Shown in pieces: positions 26,028-34,551 of a DNA stretch of 62,516 nt. Where the stretch lies: positions 1 to 62,516 of IMG/VR virus record IMGVR_UViG_3300023199_000083; one strand, given 5' to 3'. The stretch comes from a virus. The translations under genes and the position numbers were made by a program. Every line of letters begins with the position of its first letter. The first letter of the stretch is position 1. The notes beneath the pieces were generated by a model. It ran no database searches. It was given only the letters and a program-made list of their open reading frames with translations, and was not told the origin of the DNA.

Positions 26028-29000
26028 TTAGATCGTCCGCCCGAAGTCGCGACGCCCAAACGCCATCGAGTACGCTAAAAACGACGCGGCCAACACACCC
26101 GCCAATATGTACAGGTTCCGCCTGCCACCCACGGCATTGGCCAGCGCGTCGATGATCCCCACCTGTCTTTCGTCGCCGCTCTGCTGCATGTGCAGGATCG
26201 CATCCACGATCGCGTCCTGGTACTGGGACACGGCCGCATGGTTCCCGCGCACGATCTCGCGCTGGACATGGCTCGGCGGGATCGGCGGCTGCCAACCACC
26301 CGCCTTGGCGGTGTTCAGTATGTGCCGAACCGCGTAGTCCGCTTGCCGCACTTTATCCACCCCGGCGACCGGAGTGTGGCCAAGATCGGACGCCGCTGTC
26401 ACCAGGTCGTCCAGTCGCCCCATGTGTTCAGACAAATACTCGGCCGCGTCCAATGCCCGCTGATCGCCCGTCTCGCCCTTGGCATGGTATCCAAGCGAGT
26501 TGGCGACGTACTTGACGAATCGCTTCATCGCCACGGTATCGCCGTAGTCGCGTGCCGGGAGCCCGAACTCCGAAGCTATTTCGCTTATCCGCTCTTCTTC
26601 ATCCTGCATCTGGGCCTGTTGCTGGTCCAGTTGCTGCTGATACTCATCTAGCGTGTCTCCGGTGACGTGGCCGAAGTCCACCATCCGTTCTGACTGGACC
26701 TCTACGCCGTCCCGATTGCGCCAGAACTCCGGGCCATGCGGCGGGTAAAACACCTTCGTCCACTGGTCGTCGCCCGGCAGCACGGTCCCCGGATTCAGCC
26801 GGCCCAACTCTTGCACTAACTGCTGCTTACCACGCCCTGCTTGTGGCCGCTGCTCAGGATCTGTAGGCGGCATTTGTTCCGCCTCCATTTCAGGCCCCGG
26901 TTCCAGTCCTGGCTCCGTCGTCTCTTCTGCCGCTTTTTCCGGGAAGAAGTTTTCGACCAATGCGGTCAAGTCCTCGGCGAACTGCTGTACCGACTCCGCC
27001 TGCCGCTGTGCCTGCGCGCCCAGTTTCATCGCCTCCGCTATCGACCCGCGATCTTTATAGCCACGGTTCCAGGCCGCTTGCGCCATTTGTGCATGGCCTT
27101 CCCCTAGTTTTGATTCCATTCCGGGCCGATCGTTGTTACGCAAGTTGTCCATGACTCTATCCAGCGTGTACTGGTCGATGTCCTGGATGTTGTGCGTCCG
27201 GAGCCGAGCCGCTGCCCGAGCATCTTCCGCCGCTGTCTGTGGTTGGTCTGCTGTCTCTTCCGGATCAGGCTCCTCGCCTACTTCTGGTTCATGCTCCGGC
27301 TCTGCTTCAGCCACGGCGTCCGGCCCATCCTCTTCCGGCTCCTGGTCGGGAGGCAGTTCCTCTTCCTCCGCATCGATCGCTTCGGGAGTGCCACGAACCT
27401 GGGTAGCATCCGGTGCCCCTGCGCCTTCTATCATTGCCTTCTCTTCGTCGGAGAACTTCTCCCATTCCTCCTGTGGAATCCACTGGCCGCCGACATACGG
27501 CTTTCCGGCAAGGTATAGCGGATTGTCCGCCGTGTGGCCTTGCGGTGCGCGTCGCTGTTCGTACCGGATCGGCGATTGGGAACCGGCGCGGATAATCAAA
27601 CGCTGCTTGATGGCGGTCGCCAGCACGTACCGGTAGTGGTGCTTCATGCCCTGCCGCAACTGCTCCAGTGTGCGCTTTAATTCCTGGCTGATGTACGCCT
27701 TGGACACGCCACGCTCGGCGGCGATGTCCTTTTGTTGCTGCGGCCCTTCCTCTCGACGACGCCCAATTCCAAACGTGCGTTCTAAAAGGTCTCGCTTCTT
27801 TTCCGGCAGTTCGGACAGCAGGCCCTCCACTTGTTCCAGCGCCTCGACCGTCCCCGGGGCTTCGAACGGCTCTTGTGCATCGGGATCGGCGACGGTGCCC
27901 ATGTCCGGCGCGTCTTCTCCGGTCCCGCCGACACCACGGGCCACCCGCGTTTGCCTCGCTTCCGTGCGCAGTTCGTTCAGCATGTAGCCATTGATGTACT
28001 GTGACGCATAGGACTTAAACGGAACGCCACGGTTCGGATCGAATCGCTGGGCCGCGTCCCATAGCCCGATCATCCCGGCCGCCTCCAGCCAGTCGCGCTT
28101 CTCGCGGTCCCTGCCCGCCTTCCGGCTCGCGGCCGTGCGCACCATCGGCAAGTGTTCGTCGTACAGCTCCTGGGCGCGGTGGTACTGCTCCTCGTTCTCC
28201 ATCGCCTCTTCTACCGGATCGATCTCCGCCGGCCGAGTCTGGGGCGCCGGTCGCGGCTGGGGAGCGGGCGCCGGTTGCCGTGACTCTGGCCGAGCGGGCT
28301 GCCGTGGCGGCTCTTCACGTGGCGGCTGGGCCGGTTCCTGTTCGGCCGCTGCACCCGCCGCTGCATCTGGGGGCGTAGTAGCTGGTTTCGGATCAGTCTC
28401 TTTCCGCGGATGTAGCGGCTTCTGCCCGGTGCCGAAACTTGGCCCGGATTGGCCCTGTCCCTTCGGCGCGAACTGTCCGCCCTTGCTGCCGGGCGTCCCC
28501 TCCGGTTGGCGCGGGTGCTTGTCTTCGTCTTCTGTGCCCCAATCGAATGTGCGCTGCCTTTGTCCGGGCGCTGCGTACCGCTTCTTTCGCATCTGCTGCG
28601 GGCCGGGCTCTGGCGGCGGCTCACCGCCAGATTCACCGCCGCCAGATTCACCGCCGCCAGACTCACCGCCGGGCTCACCGACCGGAGTCTGCGGATTGAT
28701 CGGTCCGCCCGGACCCATGATCGGCCCGCCACCTTCTTCCGGGCCTGGAGGTGGCGGGTTCTCTGCCTCTTCGATCGCCATCCGGATTTGCGGATTGTAC
28801 AGAACTTCGTCGCCGTCCTGGGGAACGGACAGGCCCAGCTTGTCCATGATCTCGCTGCTTTTCAGCTTGCCGCCCATGTTCCAAAGTTGGCTGATTTCCT
28901 GCATCAAGTTCGGCGGGATACTGGTCTCGGTCTTGAGCCGGAAATAGAAGTCCGCGTTCCGATACTGCGGCATGTTGTAGTCCCGCAGCGGTGACACAAA

Positions 29001-30287
29001 CTCCCGAGTCATCGTTTCTTCTTGATTGGACGCATCGAATCGGACAATCTGCTTGAGGCTATCGTGGTGCAGTTCCGCCACGCCGGACCCGAGCCCTGTC
29101 CCGGCCGTCTTGCTCGACAATGTTTGGCCCAAGATGTATCGCGTGATCTGGTCTCCGAAGAAGTCGTCGACCAAGTGCTGCAGCGCTTGAATCCCGCCAG
29201 TGTTCGGTGGAATCTGCTCAATCGACGGCATGTTCGGCATCGCCGGATCATACGGGACCAGAATTATGTTCGTATTGGCCTGGTTCCGAGCCGCGTTCTC
29301 CATCTCTTTTTTGTATGGATCGTTTCCGGACGGGTAGTAGTAGACCGTGAATCCGATCCCGGTTCGCTCGACCACTTCGACGAGCTGGGCAAGCGTTTCT
29401 TGTTTCTGGTACCAGCTCCAGTACAGGAAGTTCCGCAGCCCGACGCCTTTGATCTGAGAGCCGGTTATCGGGTCTTCGTACTCGCCGTCTCGCACCATGT
29501 GTTTGTGAACGGTGATCTGTTTCCGCTCCCACCGCTCGAAGAACACCGCCGCGCCTTCAGGCGTGTAGGTCCACAACCGCTCGCCTGCGATCTTGTCGTC
29601 GTTCATCTTCAGAAGCGCCAGGCTGACTCGAACGCCCATCTGATCCGGGTCGAAATGCCCAGTCCCATCATCGTACCGCCAAATCAGCTTGTCTCCCGAT
29701 ATGGGCGTGTACTTGTCCACATAGATGGACCGGCGTCGATTCCGATCGATGTGGTAGGCGTACTCGTTGAACATCGCCACGCGACCGTACCAGATAGCCT
29801 CCGCAAGCCAGTTCCGGTACTGCGTAAAGTAGGGCGTCCGCTTGACGATCTTGGTTAGCGTATTCGCTGCCTCGACCAGTTCAGGGTCCTTTTCATCTTC
29901 CGGCTCGATGGACCAGTCGAGAAGTGCCACCATGCGCATACGGGCTTCGAGCGGCCCTTCGATCATAATGTCATTGCGCATCATGGCCGCGTTGGAGCGG
30001 CTGTGTCGGATCGCCTCGTCCGAGTTCCGATAGGTCTTGGCCAGCGTGCTGGTCAGGCCGGAGAACGTCATAATGTGCGGGACAGGAGGTCGTCCGGCAC
30101 CGGGCGGGATATCGTCGGTCACGCCGGTAGACGGGTCCCACGGCCGACTCGCTGCTTCGAGTTGACGGCGGTACCGAATCGGCGCACGGTCGCCCAGGTT
30201 GTACGTCCTGCCACCTGCGCGGAATCCGCCCGGATCATCGACCACGAAGGTATTATCCACCAGTGGCCGGGCTATTTGATCGGTCAT
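26028..30287 (-). CDS. Portal protein fused to a sigma70-like domain and a C-terminal membrane helix
   Basis: 1419 residues in one uninterrupted frame, nearly three times a normal portal. Residues 1-510 are a Mu gp29/DUF935-type portal (RYILGQTLSSKTAGTGLGSG). A Gly/Pro/Glu linker (510-690, with GSKGGQFAPKG) follows. Residues 700-785 match sigma region 2 (WLEAAGMIGLWDAAQRFDPN, RGVPFKSYASQYINGYML) and 815-880 region 4 (LSELPEKKRDLLERTFGIG; DIAAERGVSKAYISQELKRT). An acidic linker, helical segments and a membrane helix (LYILAGVLAASFLAYSMAFG) end the protein. Portal parts form the DNA channel of the head; the sigma part has no known role there. Confidence 0.82.
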   Translation of the reverse strand: MTDQIARPLVDNTFVVDDPGGFRAGGRTYNLGDRAPIRYRRQLEAASRPWDPSTGVTDDIPPGAGRPPVPHIMTFSGLTSTLAKTYRNSDEAIRHSRSNAAMMRNDIMIEGPLEARMRMVALLDWSIEPEDEKDPELVEAANTLTKIVKRTPYFTQYRNWLAEAIWYGRVAMFNEYAYHIDRNRRRSIYVDKYTPISGDKLIWRYDDGTGHFDPDQMGVRVSLALLKMNDDKIAGERLWTYTPEGAAVFFERWERKQITVHKHMVRDGEYEDPITGSQIKGVGLRNFLYWSWYQKQETLAQLVEVVERTGIGFTVYYYPSGNDPYKKEMENAARNQANTNIILVPYDPAMPNMPSIEQIPPNTGGIQALQHLVDDFFGDQITRYILGQTLSSKTAGTGLGSGVAELHHDSLKQIVRFDASNQEETMTREFVSPLRDYNMPQYRNADFYFRLKTETSIPPNLMQEISQLWNMGGKLKSSEIMDKLGLSVPQDGDEVLYNPQIRMAIEEAENPPPPGPEEGGGPIMGPGGPINPQTPVGEPGGESGGGESGGGESGGEPPPEPGPQQMRKKRYAAPGQRQRTFDWGTEDEDKHPRQPEGTPGSKGGQFAPKGQGQSGPSFGTGQKPLHPRKETDPKPATTPPDAAAGAAAEQEPAQPPREEPPRQPARPESRQPAPAPQPRPAPQTRPAEIDPVEEAMENEEQYHRAQELYDEHLPMVRTAASRKAGRDREKRDWLEAAGMIGLWDAAQRFDPNRGVPFKSYASQYINGYMLNELRTEARQTRVARGVGGTGEDAPDMGTVADPDAQEPFEAPGTVEALEQVEGLLSELPEKKRDLLERTFGIGRRREEGPQQQKDIAAERGVSKAYISQELKRTLEQLRQGMKHHYRYVLATAIKQRLIIRAGSQSPIRYEQRRAPQGHTADNPLYLAGKPYVGGQWIPQEEWEKFSDEEKAMIEGAGAPDATQVRGTPEAIDAEEEELPPDQEPEEDGPDAVAEAEPEHEPEVGEEPDPEETADQPQTAAEDARAAARLRTHNIQDIDQYTLDRVMDNLRNNDRPGMESKLGEGHAQMAQAAWNRGYKDRGSIAEAMKLGAQAQRQAESVQQFAEDLTALVENFFPEKAAEETTEPGLEPGPEMEAEQMPPTDPEQRPQAGRGKQQLVQELGRLNPGTVLPGDDQWTKVFYPPHGPEFWRNRDGVEVQSERMVDFGHVTGDTLDEYQQQLDQQQAQMQDEEERISEIASEFGLPARDYGDTVAMKRFVKYVANSLGYHAKGETGDQRALDAAEYLSEHMGRLDDLVTAASDLGHTPVAGVDKVRQADYAVRHILNTAKAGGWQPPIPPSHVQREIVRGNHAAVSQYQDAIVDAILHMQQSGDERQVGIIDALANAVGGRRNLYILAGVLAASFLAYSMAFGRRDFGRTI
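27648..28190 (-). other. Sigma70-like regions 2 and 4 inside the portal gene
   Basis: Codons 700-880. Region 2 contains the core-binding and -10-melting helix pattern (AAGMIGLWDAAQRFDP then F-SYASQYINGYMLNELR). Region 4 has the LPEKKRDLLERTFG hinge and a helix-turn-helix with recognition helix SKAYISQELKRTLEQL. Regions 1.1 and 3 are not evident; a short acidic linker joins the two. Confidence 0.85.
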
Positions 30288-30352
30288 TTAATTGCTCACA
30301 CAAACCGCTGTCACGCTGTCATTCCACCCGGCGTGCGTTGAAGATTGGCCGC

Positions 30353-31372
30353 CTACCAATATCTCCATCTCGTATCAACTGTCGTCGGCTGCTCTGCCGC
30401 GCGCCGCTCTTCCCCAATACCCGGAAGCGTAGACCGAACCGCCTTCCGTCGCCCCCATCCGACGGTCGGTACGGTTCGCACTCGGAACCCATCTCTGGAC
30501 GCCTTCCGTGGCACGTAAATGGAATCGCCCACCACGCTCGGCGCAACCAGGATGTACGGCACCTGATGCTCCCATAGGCTACCACAGACTCGGAGCCGGT
30601 GCCATACGAACTCCCCCTTGCTCCGCGCCGACTTCATGTCCTCGTAGACGCTCGCCGGGACCGGACGTGCCTTCGAGCCGTAAGCGTAGATCGGGCCTTT
30701 GATGTGCGACCGGTGCCCCATCTGATACGACTCGCCCGAGCAACTGTTAACGCGCGGCGTGTATTTTATGTTCGCTCCCGGTGCCTTGTACGCGACGTAC
30801 AGGATGCCTTCCTTGTGATCGTATCCGAACCCCCAGACGTTGCTTGACTGGGGCGTTTCGATCATATTCGCGAACACGTCCGCTTCCGAGCCGTCATCGA
30901 TATGCGGCGCGGCGATTGTGGGCAGAATCCGCACGTCCTCGCGTGCGTCGTCCTCGACCCCCGGCGGGTAGCCTGTATGGGGCCGCACTCGCTCTCCGGG
31001 CGCGCCAACTGGACGCGGCTGGCTCACGGTCGGTACGTCAGCATGTCCGGGCTGCGGAGGCATCCCTGGGTACCACGGCTGATCTTCCGGACGCGGGGGC
31101 TGTGGATCCAGTTCGGGAGGGTCCGGGTAGCTGACCGGATACCGATCGGCACCCCCCGGCTCGACTCGGAACCCGGACCGCATCAGCAGATCGATCGCGT
31201 TGCGGATGTCGCCTCGGGTCGGCCTCTGGCCCAGCGCGAACACGTCGACCAGCGTTCCGAGCAGTTCTCCGACAGGCCCGTACAGAGAGCCCAGCGCTCG
31301 GCCCACGCGGCGACCGCGACTTTGGATGACCTCCTCGATCACCCGCTCTTGTTCTTCGCGAGTTAGGGCCAT
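30353..31372 (-). CDS. KTSC-domain head protein, first gene of virion operon
   Basis: 339 residues. Helical N-terminus (EEVIQSRGRRVGRALGSLYG), a Pro-rich linker, then SSNVWGFGYDHKEGILYVAY and ASVYEDMKSARSKGEFVWHR, which match the KTSC fold (short domain found in phage and lysyl-tRNA-synthetase-like proteins). Its ATG lies six bases after a possible -10, so the message may lack a leader. Next to the portal gene, so a minor head protein is likely. Confidence 0.6.
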   Translation of the reverse strand: MALTREEQERVIEEVIQSRGRRVGRALGSLYGPVGELLGTLVDVFALGQRPTRGDIRNAIDLLMRSGFRVEPGGADRYPVSYPDPPELDPQPPRPEDQPWYPGMPPQPGHADVPTVSQPRPVGAPGERVRPHTGYPPGVEDDAREDVRILPTIAAPHIDDGSEADVFANMIETPQSSNVWGFGYDHKEGILYVAYKAPGANIKYTPRVNSCSGESYQMGHRSHIKGPIYAYGSKARPVPASVYEDMKSARSKGEFVWHRLRVCGSLWEHQVPYILVAPSVVGDSIYVPRKASRDGFRVRTVPTVGWGRRKAVRSTLPGIGEERRAAEQPTTVDTRWRYW

Positions 31373-31378
31373 GCTAGA

Positions 31379-31409
31379 ATTCTACTCGATTCCGGGCTGT
31401 GTGTGTTAA
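31379..31409 (-). promoter_or_regulatory. Promoter of the virion operon (- strand)
   Basis: On the - strand TTAACA (31409-31404), 19 bp, TAGAAT (31384-31379). The spacing is long. The -35 overlaps that of the divergent promoter. Transcription would start at or one base before the ATG at 31372. Confidence 0.4.
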
Positions 31410-31433
31410 TCGGCCCGCCTTTAGCGTTATAGT
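31406..31433 (+). promoter_or_regulatory. Promoter, TTAACC family (+ strand)
   Basis: TTAATC at 31406-31411, 16 bp, TATAGT at 31428-31433. The expected transcription start coincides with the ATG at 31440, predicting a leaderless message. Same family as the promoters at 37092, 38329, 44344 and 53622. Confidence 0.6.
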
Positions 31434-31439
31434 AGGGTA

Positions 31440-31766
31440 ATGATGGCAAAAATACCAGAACCAGCTATGTTTTCTCGACCAACCGCTGAAATCCGGGATG
31501 ATCTGAAGGCCCGTCGCCTGATGGCTCGGATGCTCAAGCGTGCCGGGCTGTCTTTCCCCGTCCGGCTCGATCGACGGCAGGCGGATGCGATCCTGGAAGC
31601 GTTTAACAGGCTTCCGGAATCAGCGACCAACAGACACGGCCCGGATACAGCAACCGAGGGGTGGCTGTCGGCCTACCTGCACCTGTTCTCTGTCCTGGAG
31701 ATGGCGGTGGCGTCGGGGTTACCGGACGGAAAGGCGGACAATGGCGTCAATACTGTCACTGATTGA
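31440..31766 (+). CDS. Hypothetical small protein, possibly leaderless
   Basis: 108 residues from tandem ATG ATG at 31440. Helical and charged (TAEIRDDLKARRLMARMLKR; LDRRQADAILEAFNRLPES). No known domain. The promoter geometry leaves no room for a ribosome site. Its 3' end overlaps the next gene by 26 nt. Confidence 0.55.
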   Translation: MMAKIPEPAMFSRPTAEIRDDLKARRLMARMLKRAGLSFPVRLDRRQADAILEAFNRLPESATNRHGPDTATEGWLSAYLHLFSVLEMAVASGLPDGKADNGVNTVTD

Positions 31767-32097
31767 GTCTGCGCATTATCTTTTTTCCAGCCGACTCCAG
31801 TACAGTGGTGCTGTTAATGCGCATCTGAAACTGGCCTTAATGAAGGCCGCCGAGCATGAAGGGCTGGCCCTGATCCAGAACGAGCTGTGGTACACGCCCG
31901 AGCAATGGAGCAAGGCCCTGTTCGCCAGGATCATCACGGTTTCGCCTTCAAGTGGCACGACCAGCACGTTCGCGTTCCATTACTACATCCACGATCTAGT
32001 TCTGGCCGGGTCGCTGCGCATCACCGTCGAAGAGCCCGATGATTCTACAGTTCGGATGGAAGTTCATTGGAGCGTCAATGCGGCGTGGCTGAATTGA
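31741..32097 (+). CDS. Hypothetical protein containing 69-bp repeat
   Basis: 118 residues from ATG 31741 (ASILSLIESAHYLFSSRLQY; AAEHEGLALIQNELWYTPEQ; FAFHYYIHDLVLAGSLRITV). Codons 10-33 are the second copy of a 69-bp segment from the - strand tail gene. Apart from that it reads as one coherent protein. Function unknown. Confidence 0.55.
   Translation: MASILSLIESAHYLFSSRLQYSGAVNAHLKLALMKAAEHEGLALIQNELWYTPEQWSKALFARIITVSPSSGTTSTFAFHYYIHDLVLAGSLRITVEEPDDSTVRMEVHWSVNAAWLN
31770..31838. repeat. 69-bp repeat, copy 2
   Basis: Same sequence as 18922-18990 except for C to A and A to C at two positions. Coding on the + strand here. Confidence 0.9.
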
Positions 32098-32169
32098 CGG
32101 GTTCTCGCCACCCGCCGAAGTCACACCTAGAGATCAATCGGTGCCCGGCGTTCGGCGTCCAGACTGTAC

Positions 32170-32544
32170 TCACACTGTGTTCGTGCCCTCGACCCCTCTG
32201 GCCACCCTGTCGCGCGTTCGCTCGTGAAGCCACATCATCGCCTCTTGAATCTTCGTTAGCGCCAGGGCATTTTCTCGACACGCATACGGACCCGACTGGA
32301 ACCCCTTTAGGCGGTCAGCGACGATCGCCAACAACGCTTCGTTGCTCACGCCGTTGACACCGGTCTCGCCAATCGGTCCGTTCTGAAACTGGATGTTGCA
32401 CAGCTCCACATCATCCTCGTTCTTTAACCACTTGAGAATCTGGTACTCGTGGCACGCGCTGCCCTCGCCTGGTTCGTCAAGCACGTTGATGAGCAGCGCG
32501 TCGTTAATTCCGCTTGTCTTGTGGCTGGTTAATACTTTACCCAT
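32170..32544 (-). CDS. Acb2/Tad1-like cyclic-nucleotide sponge
   Basis: 124 residues from ATG 32544 (GGGAG eight bases upstream). The C-terminal half has the hallmark LLAIVADRLKGFQSGPYACR then ENALALTKIQEAMMWLHERT and RGVEGT of the helical-hairpin family named after Acb2 (anti-CBASS) and Tad1 (anti-Thoeris). Known members bind and sequester cyclic nucleotide or gcADPR signals so that host defence is not activated. The ~60-residue N-terminal part (HEYQILKWLKNEDDVELCNI) is common in phage homologues. Ligand cannot be predicted from sequence. Confidence 0.72.
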   Translation of the reverse strand: MGKVLTSHKTSGINDALLINVLDEPGEGSACHEYQILKWLKNEDDVELCNIQFQNGPIGETGVNGVSNEALLAIVADRLKGFQSGPYACRENALALTKIQEAMMWLHERTRDRVARGVEGTNTV

Positions 32545-32632
32545 GTCACTATCTCCCAAACGTGCCACCGAATAATGTGTTGCAACCGAGCGTCGATGGC
32601 TGCTGCTGTTGCAATTGCTGTCAATACAGCGT

Positions 32633-32851
32633 CTAATGCGTCTTAGTATCCCTAATCACCCGCCGCCCGCCACCGCTGGCATGCTGCAACGTGCCGACAA
32701 ACGGTATCTCGATGCCGAGCACTTCCAGCGCACATTCCGGGCATCGTACCCGCATCTGATCTTGGCAGCCGGGCGGGTCGCCGTCGCAAGCGCCTCGGAT
32801 TGGATCGCCGCATGAGATGCAGTGGGTGCTTTTGGTTATCTTGGTGTTCAT
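32633..32851 (-). CDS. Small zinc-finger-like protein
   Basis: 72 residues from ATG 32851. Two CxxC-type pairs (CISCGDPIRGAC; CPECALEVLG) suggest a zinc ribbon. No enzymatic motif. An upstream extension to 33031 has no coding character. The flanks contain weak, incomplete attC-like half sites. Confidence 0.5.
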   Translation of the reverse strand: MNTKITKSTHCISCGDPIRGACDGDPPGCQDQMRVRCPECALEVLGIEIPFVGTLQHASGGGRRVIRDTKTH

Positions 32852-32888
32852 CGGCCGGCCTGTGTATTGGTTGTTATTTGGTCGTACG

Positions 32889-33227
32889 CTAAAGGCGGGC
32901 CAGTCCAGCCTCTTCACGTAATTCATTGCATTTCTCACTGCCGATTTCAAATTCGCGGCACACCGCTGGTTTCGTTTCGTGAATAGAGCAACGATCCGCA
33001 TCATCCAGCATTGGGCAGCGTCCTGCTTCACCTCCGTACCATTTCAACCTGTACTCTTGCTCGTCCTCGATTCCTCGAACTGGCTGGACAACTGGCAGCA
33101 ACTTGGGCTCACGATCAACGTCAGACTGAAAGATTTCCACGATCAATGACTTGCAACACAGTCCGCACCCGTCACACGAACCCAAGCACCCGGGAATAAA
33201 ATGCCCGTCAATGGTTCTGCATCGCAC
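32889..33227 (-). CDS. YkgJ-type cysteine-cluster protein
   Basis: 112 residues from GTG 33227. GCLGSCDGCGLCCKS, followed by RCPMLDDADRCSIHETKPAV and CREFEIGSEKC, is the Cys motif of the YkgJ/zinc-or-iron-chelating family. Biochemical role of the family is unclear. The start is placed after the truncated gene at 33208-33333; a TTG at 33314 is possible. Confidence 0.6.
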   Translation of the reverse strand: MRCRTIDGHFIPGCLGSCDGCGLCCKSLIVEIFQSDVDREPKLLPVVQPVRGIEDEQEYRLKWYGGEAGRCPMLDDADRCSIHETKPAVCREFEIGSEKCNELREEAGLARL

Positions 33228-33333
33228 GATACGCCCACCGCCTCCATAATACGTAGCGATAGGTGCGGCACTCTGACAACTCCGCGCCGAGATCGAAGGT
33301 GTCGGCAATGGCAAGTGGTGGTTGTTTGGTCAT
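33208..33333 (-). pseudogene. Truncated DUF1643 N-terminus
   Basis: 41 codons from ATG 33333, coupled to the HD gene stop (TGATG). LGAELSECRTYRYVLWRRWA matches the start of DUF1643 proteins, which normally continue about 100 further residues. The frame stops after AYRAMQNH, where the YkgJ-type gene begins. I read it as a 3'-truncated gene replaced by the YkgJ gene. Confidence 0.5.
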
Positions 33334-33932
33334 CACTTCCCCTTGTCATCGCCCTTAAGTCCAAGCGTCTCCGCAAATCGGAGAAACGCGCGCTCGGCGT
33401 CGTCTGGCATCCAAAACCGGAAAATTACCTGCCGAGCCTCGATCTCTGCGAAACCTTGCCATTCTTCACGGTCATCGGGCCATAGCGTCAACTTCTCGGC
33501 TTTCAACATCATCCGGTCAAACCGCTTCACGGTGTCGGCCCACCGCTCGAAATTAATGCCAAACGATCCTGCTACGGCTTGTTCCATCCTCGCCTCGACA
33601 ACGGCGTAATCCGGCAACATAACTTTCAGCGGCTTGACCACATCACCAATGTACGCTTCAGCGGCATCGTGAAGGAACACGGCGCGCAACGCATCGCCGA
33701 CATACCCTTCGGAGATCGCCAGCGCCGTCGCATGGACGCAATGCTCGGCCAAGCTGTAGAACCTTGGACAATGGCACCCAAACCGGCATAGCTTGCTGAG
33801 CGCCGCTGCAATCGTGTCGATGTCAATCGCGTCCGGTGTCGGGTTCGCTAGATCAATGTAGTGACCTGCCGCCACCTTAATCGTGTTTCCACGGCAGCCC
33901 GTAAGATCGACCGGTGTTTTGGTTTTGGTCAT
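33333..33932 (-). CDS. HD-domain phosphohydrolase
   Basis: 199 residues from ATG 33932 (ATGA overlap). FYSLAEHCVHATALAISEGY and AVFLHDAAEAYIGDVVKPLK supply the H...HD...D metal site of nucleotidase-like HD enzymes such as YfbR, which dephosphorylate deoxynucleotides. A role in nucleotide pools during infection is likely. Confidence 0.72.
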   Translation of the reverse strand: MTKTKTPVDLTGCRGNTIKVAAGHYIDLANPTPDAIDIDTIAAALSKLCRFGCHCPRFYSLAEHCVHATALAISEGYVGDALRAVFLHDAAEAYIGDVVKPLKVMLPDYAVVEARMEQAVAGSFGINFERWADTVKRFDRMMLKAEKLTLWPDDREEWQGFAEIEARQVIFRFWMPDDAERAFLRFAETLGLKGDDKGK

Positions 33933-34225
33933 TGTTGCTTCCACTGAAAACTACTACAATAATCAGACTCCGCAACCATCGGCCTGGCCTGGACAATGCC
34001 GGGACTCACCACGCTTTCAACCGGCCCTAGGCCTGTAGTTTTTCGGTCTACCGCCGCTTGACGGTAAAGCACGACCGGGGGCTGTAGCATACACTCTCCC
34101 GCACCCGTCGGCACGTTCCCATACTCGACCGGCACAATGTCCCTGAACTTCGTCGGCTTGCGCGTCGTCTTCGCTCGATACCAGCGGCAGTTGATGCACG
34201 CCTGTTGTTTCGAATGGTCACTCAT
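33929..34225 (-). CDS. Hypothetical Cys-containing protein
   Basis: 98 residues: ACINCRWYRAKTTRKPTKFR, then a second Cys-bearing part (GECMLQPPVV) and SDYCSSFQWKQQ. The spaced Cys suggest a metal-bound small fold. Stop overlaps the start of the HD gene. No attC separates it from the HD gene, so these two are not separate cassettes. Confidence 0.5.
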   Translation of the reverse strand: MSDHSKQQACINCRWYRAKTTRKPTKFRDIVPVEYGNVPTGAGECMLQPPVVLYRQAAVDRKTTGLGPVESVVSPGIVQARPMVAESDYCSSFQWKQQ

Positions 34226-34252
34226 TATGTTTACACTTCCAGAGAATGGTTG

Positions 34253-34465
34253 TCATGTGGCGTTCACACGGGGCCCTCCAAAATGCTCAGCGGCACACGT
34301 CGCGCAAAAGTACCCGCCGCAATAGTAGCACCGGAACGCTAACCGAACTGGCATCTCCGTACCACACTCACACGGCACTTTGCCCTCTTTTGCACATTTG
34401 AATTGCATCGCGATGAACTCCCGCCACGCTAGCTCTAAATCCGGGGTGGCCGCAATCCTTCGCAT
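34253..34465 (-). CDS. Cassette ORF: zinc-ribbon protein
   Basis: 70 residues. The ATG at 34465 lies in the R' box of the attC at 34462-34551 (GTTATGC), a usual start position for integron cassette genes; ATG 34480 inside the same attC is in frame. Four Cys pairs (CECGTEMP, CYYCGGYFCATCAA) form a zinc ribbon or RING-like knuckle. Function unknown. Confidence 0.5.
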   Translation of the reverse strand: MRRIAATPDLELAWREFIAMQFKCAKEGKVPCECGTEMPVRLAFRCYYCGGYFCATCAAEHFGGPRVNAT

Positions 34466-34551
34466 AACAATGCGATGCAACGGATCCGCGTTTATCGTCT
34501 TTCATAATGGTTAATCTTTTCTCCGGCCCCGGTTACGCGGGACGTTCTACG
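34462..34551 (-). repeat. attC site n (- orientation)
   Basis: In transcription direction: R'' TAGAACG, arms CGCGTAACCGGGGCCGG and CGCGGATCCGTTGCATCGC, R' GTTATGC. The pairing is less regular than in the best sites. Confidence 0.6.

Noticed and set aside
18922-31838. Diversity-generating retroelement (template and variable repeat)
   Set aside because: The two 69-bp copies differ by an A on each side, not one-way adenine changes, and no reverse transcriptase motif is present.
32590-32640. attC-like site before the Acb2/Tad1-like gene
   Set aside because: R' ACATTATTC and arms pair too poorly; at best a decayed site.
32835-32885. attC-like motif near 32.86 kb
   Set aside because: Boxes resembling GGTTATC and GTTATTT are present but the arms and loop do not form the site structure.
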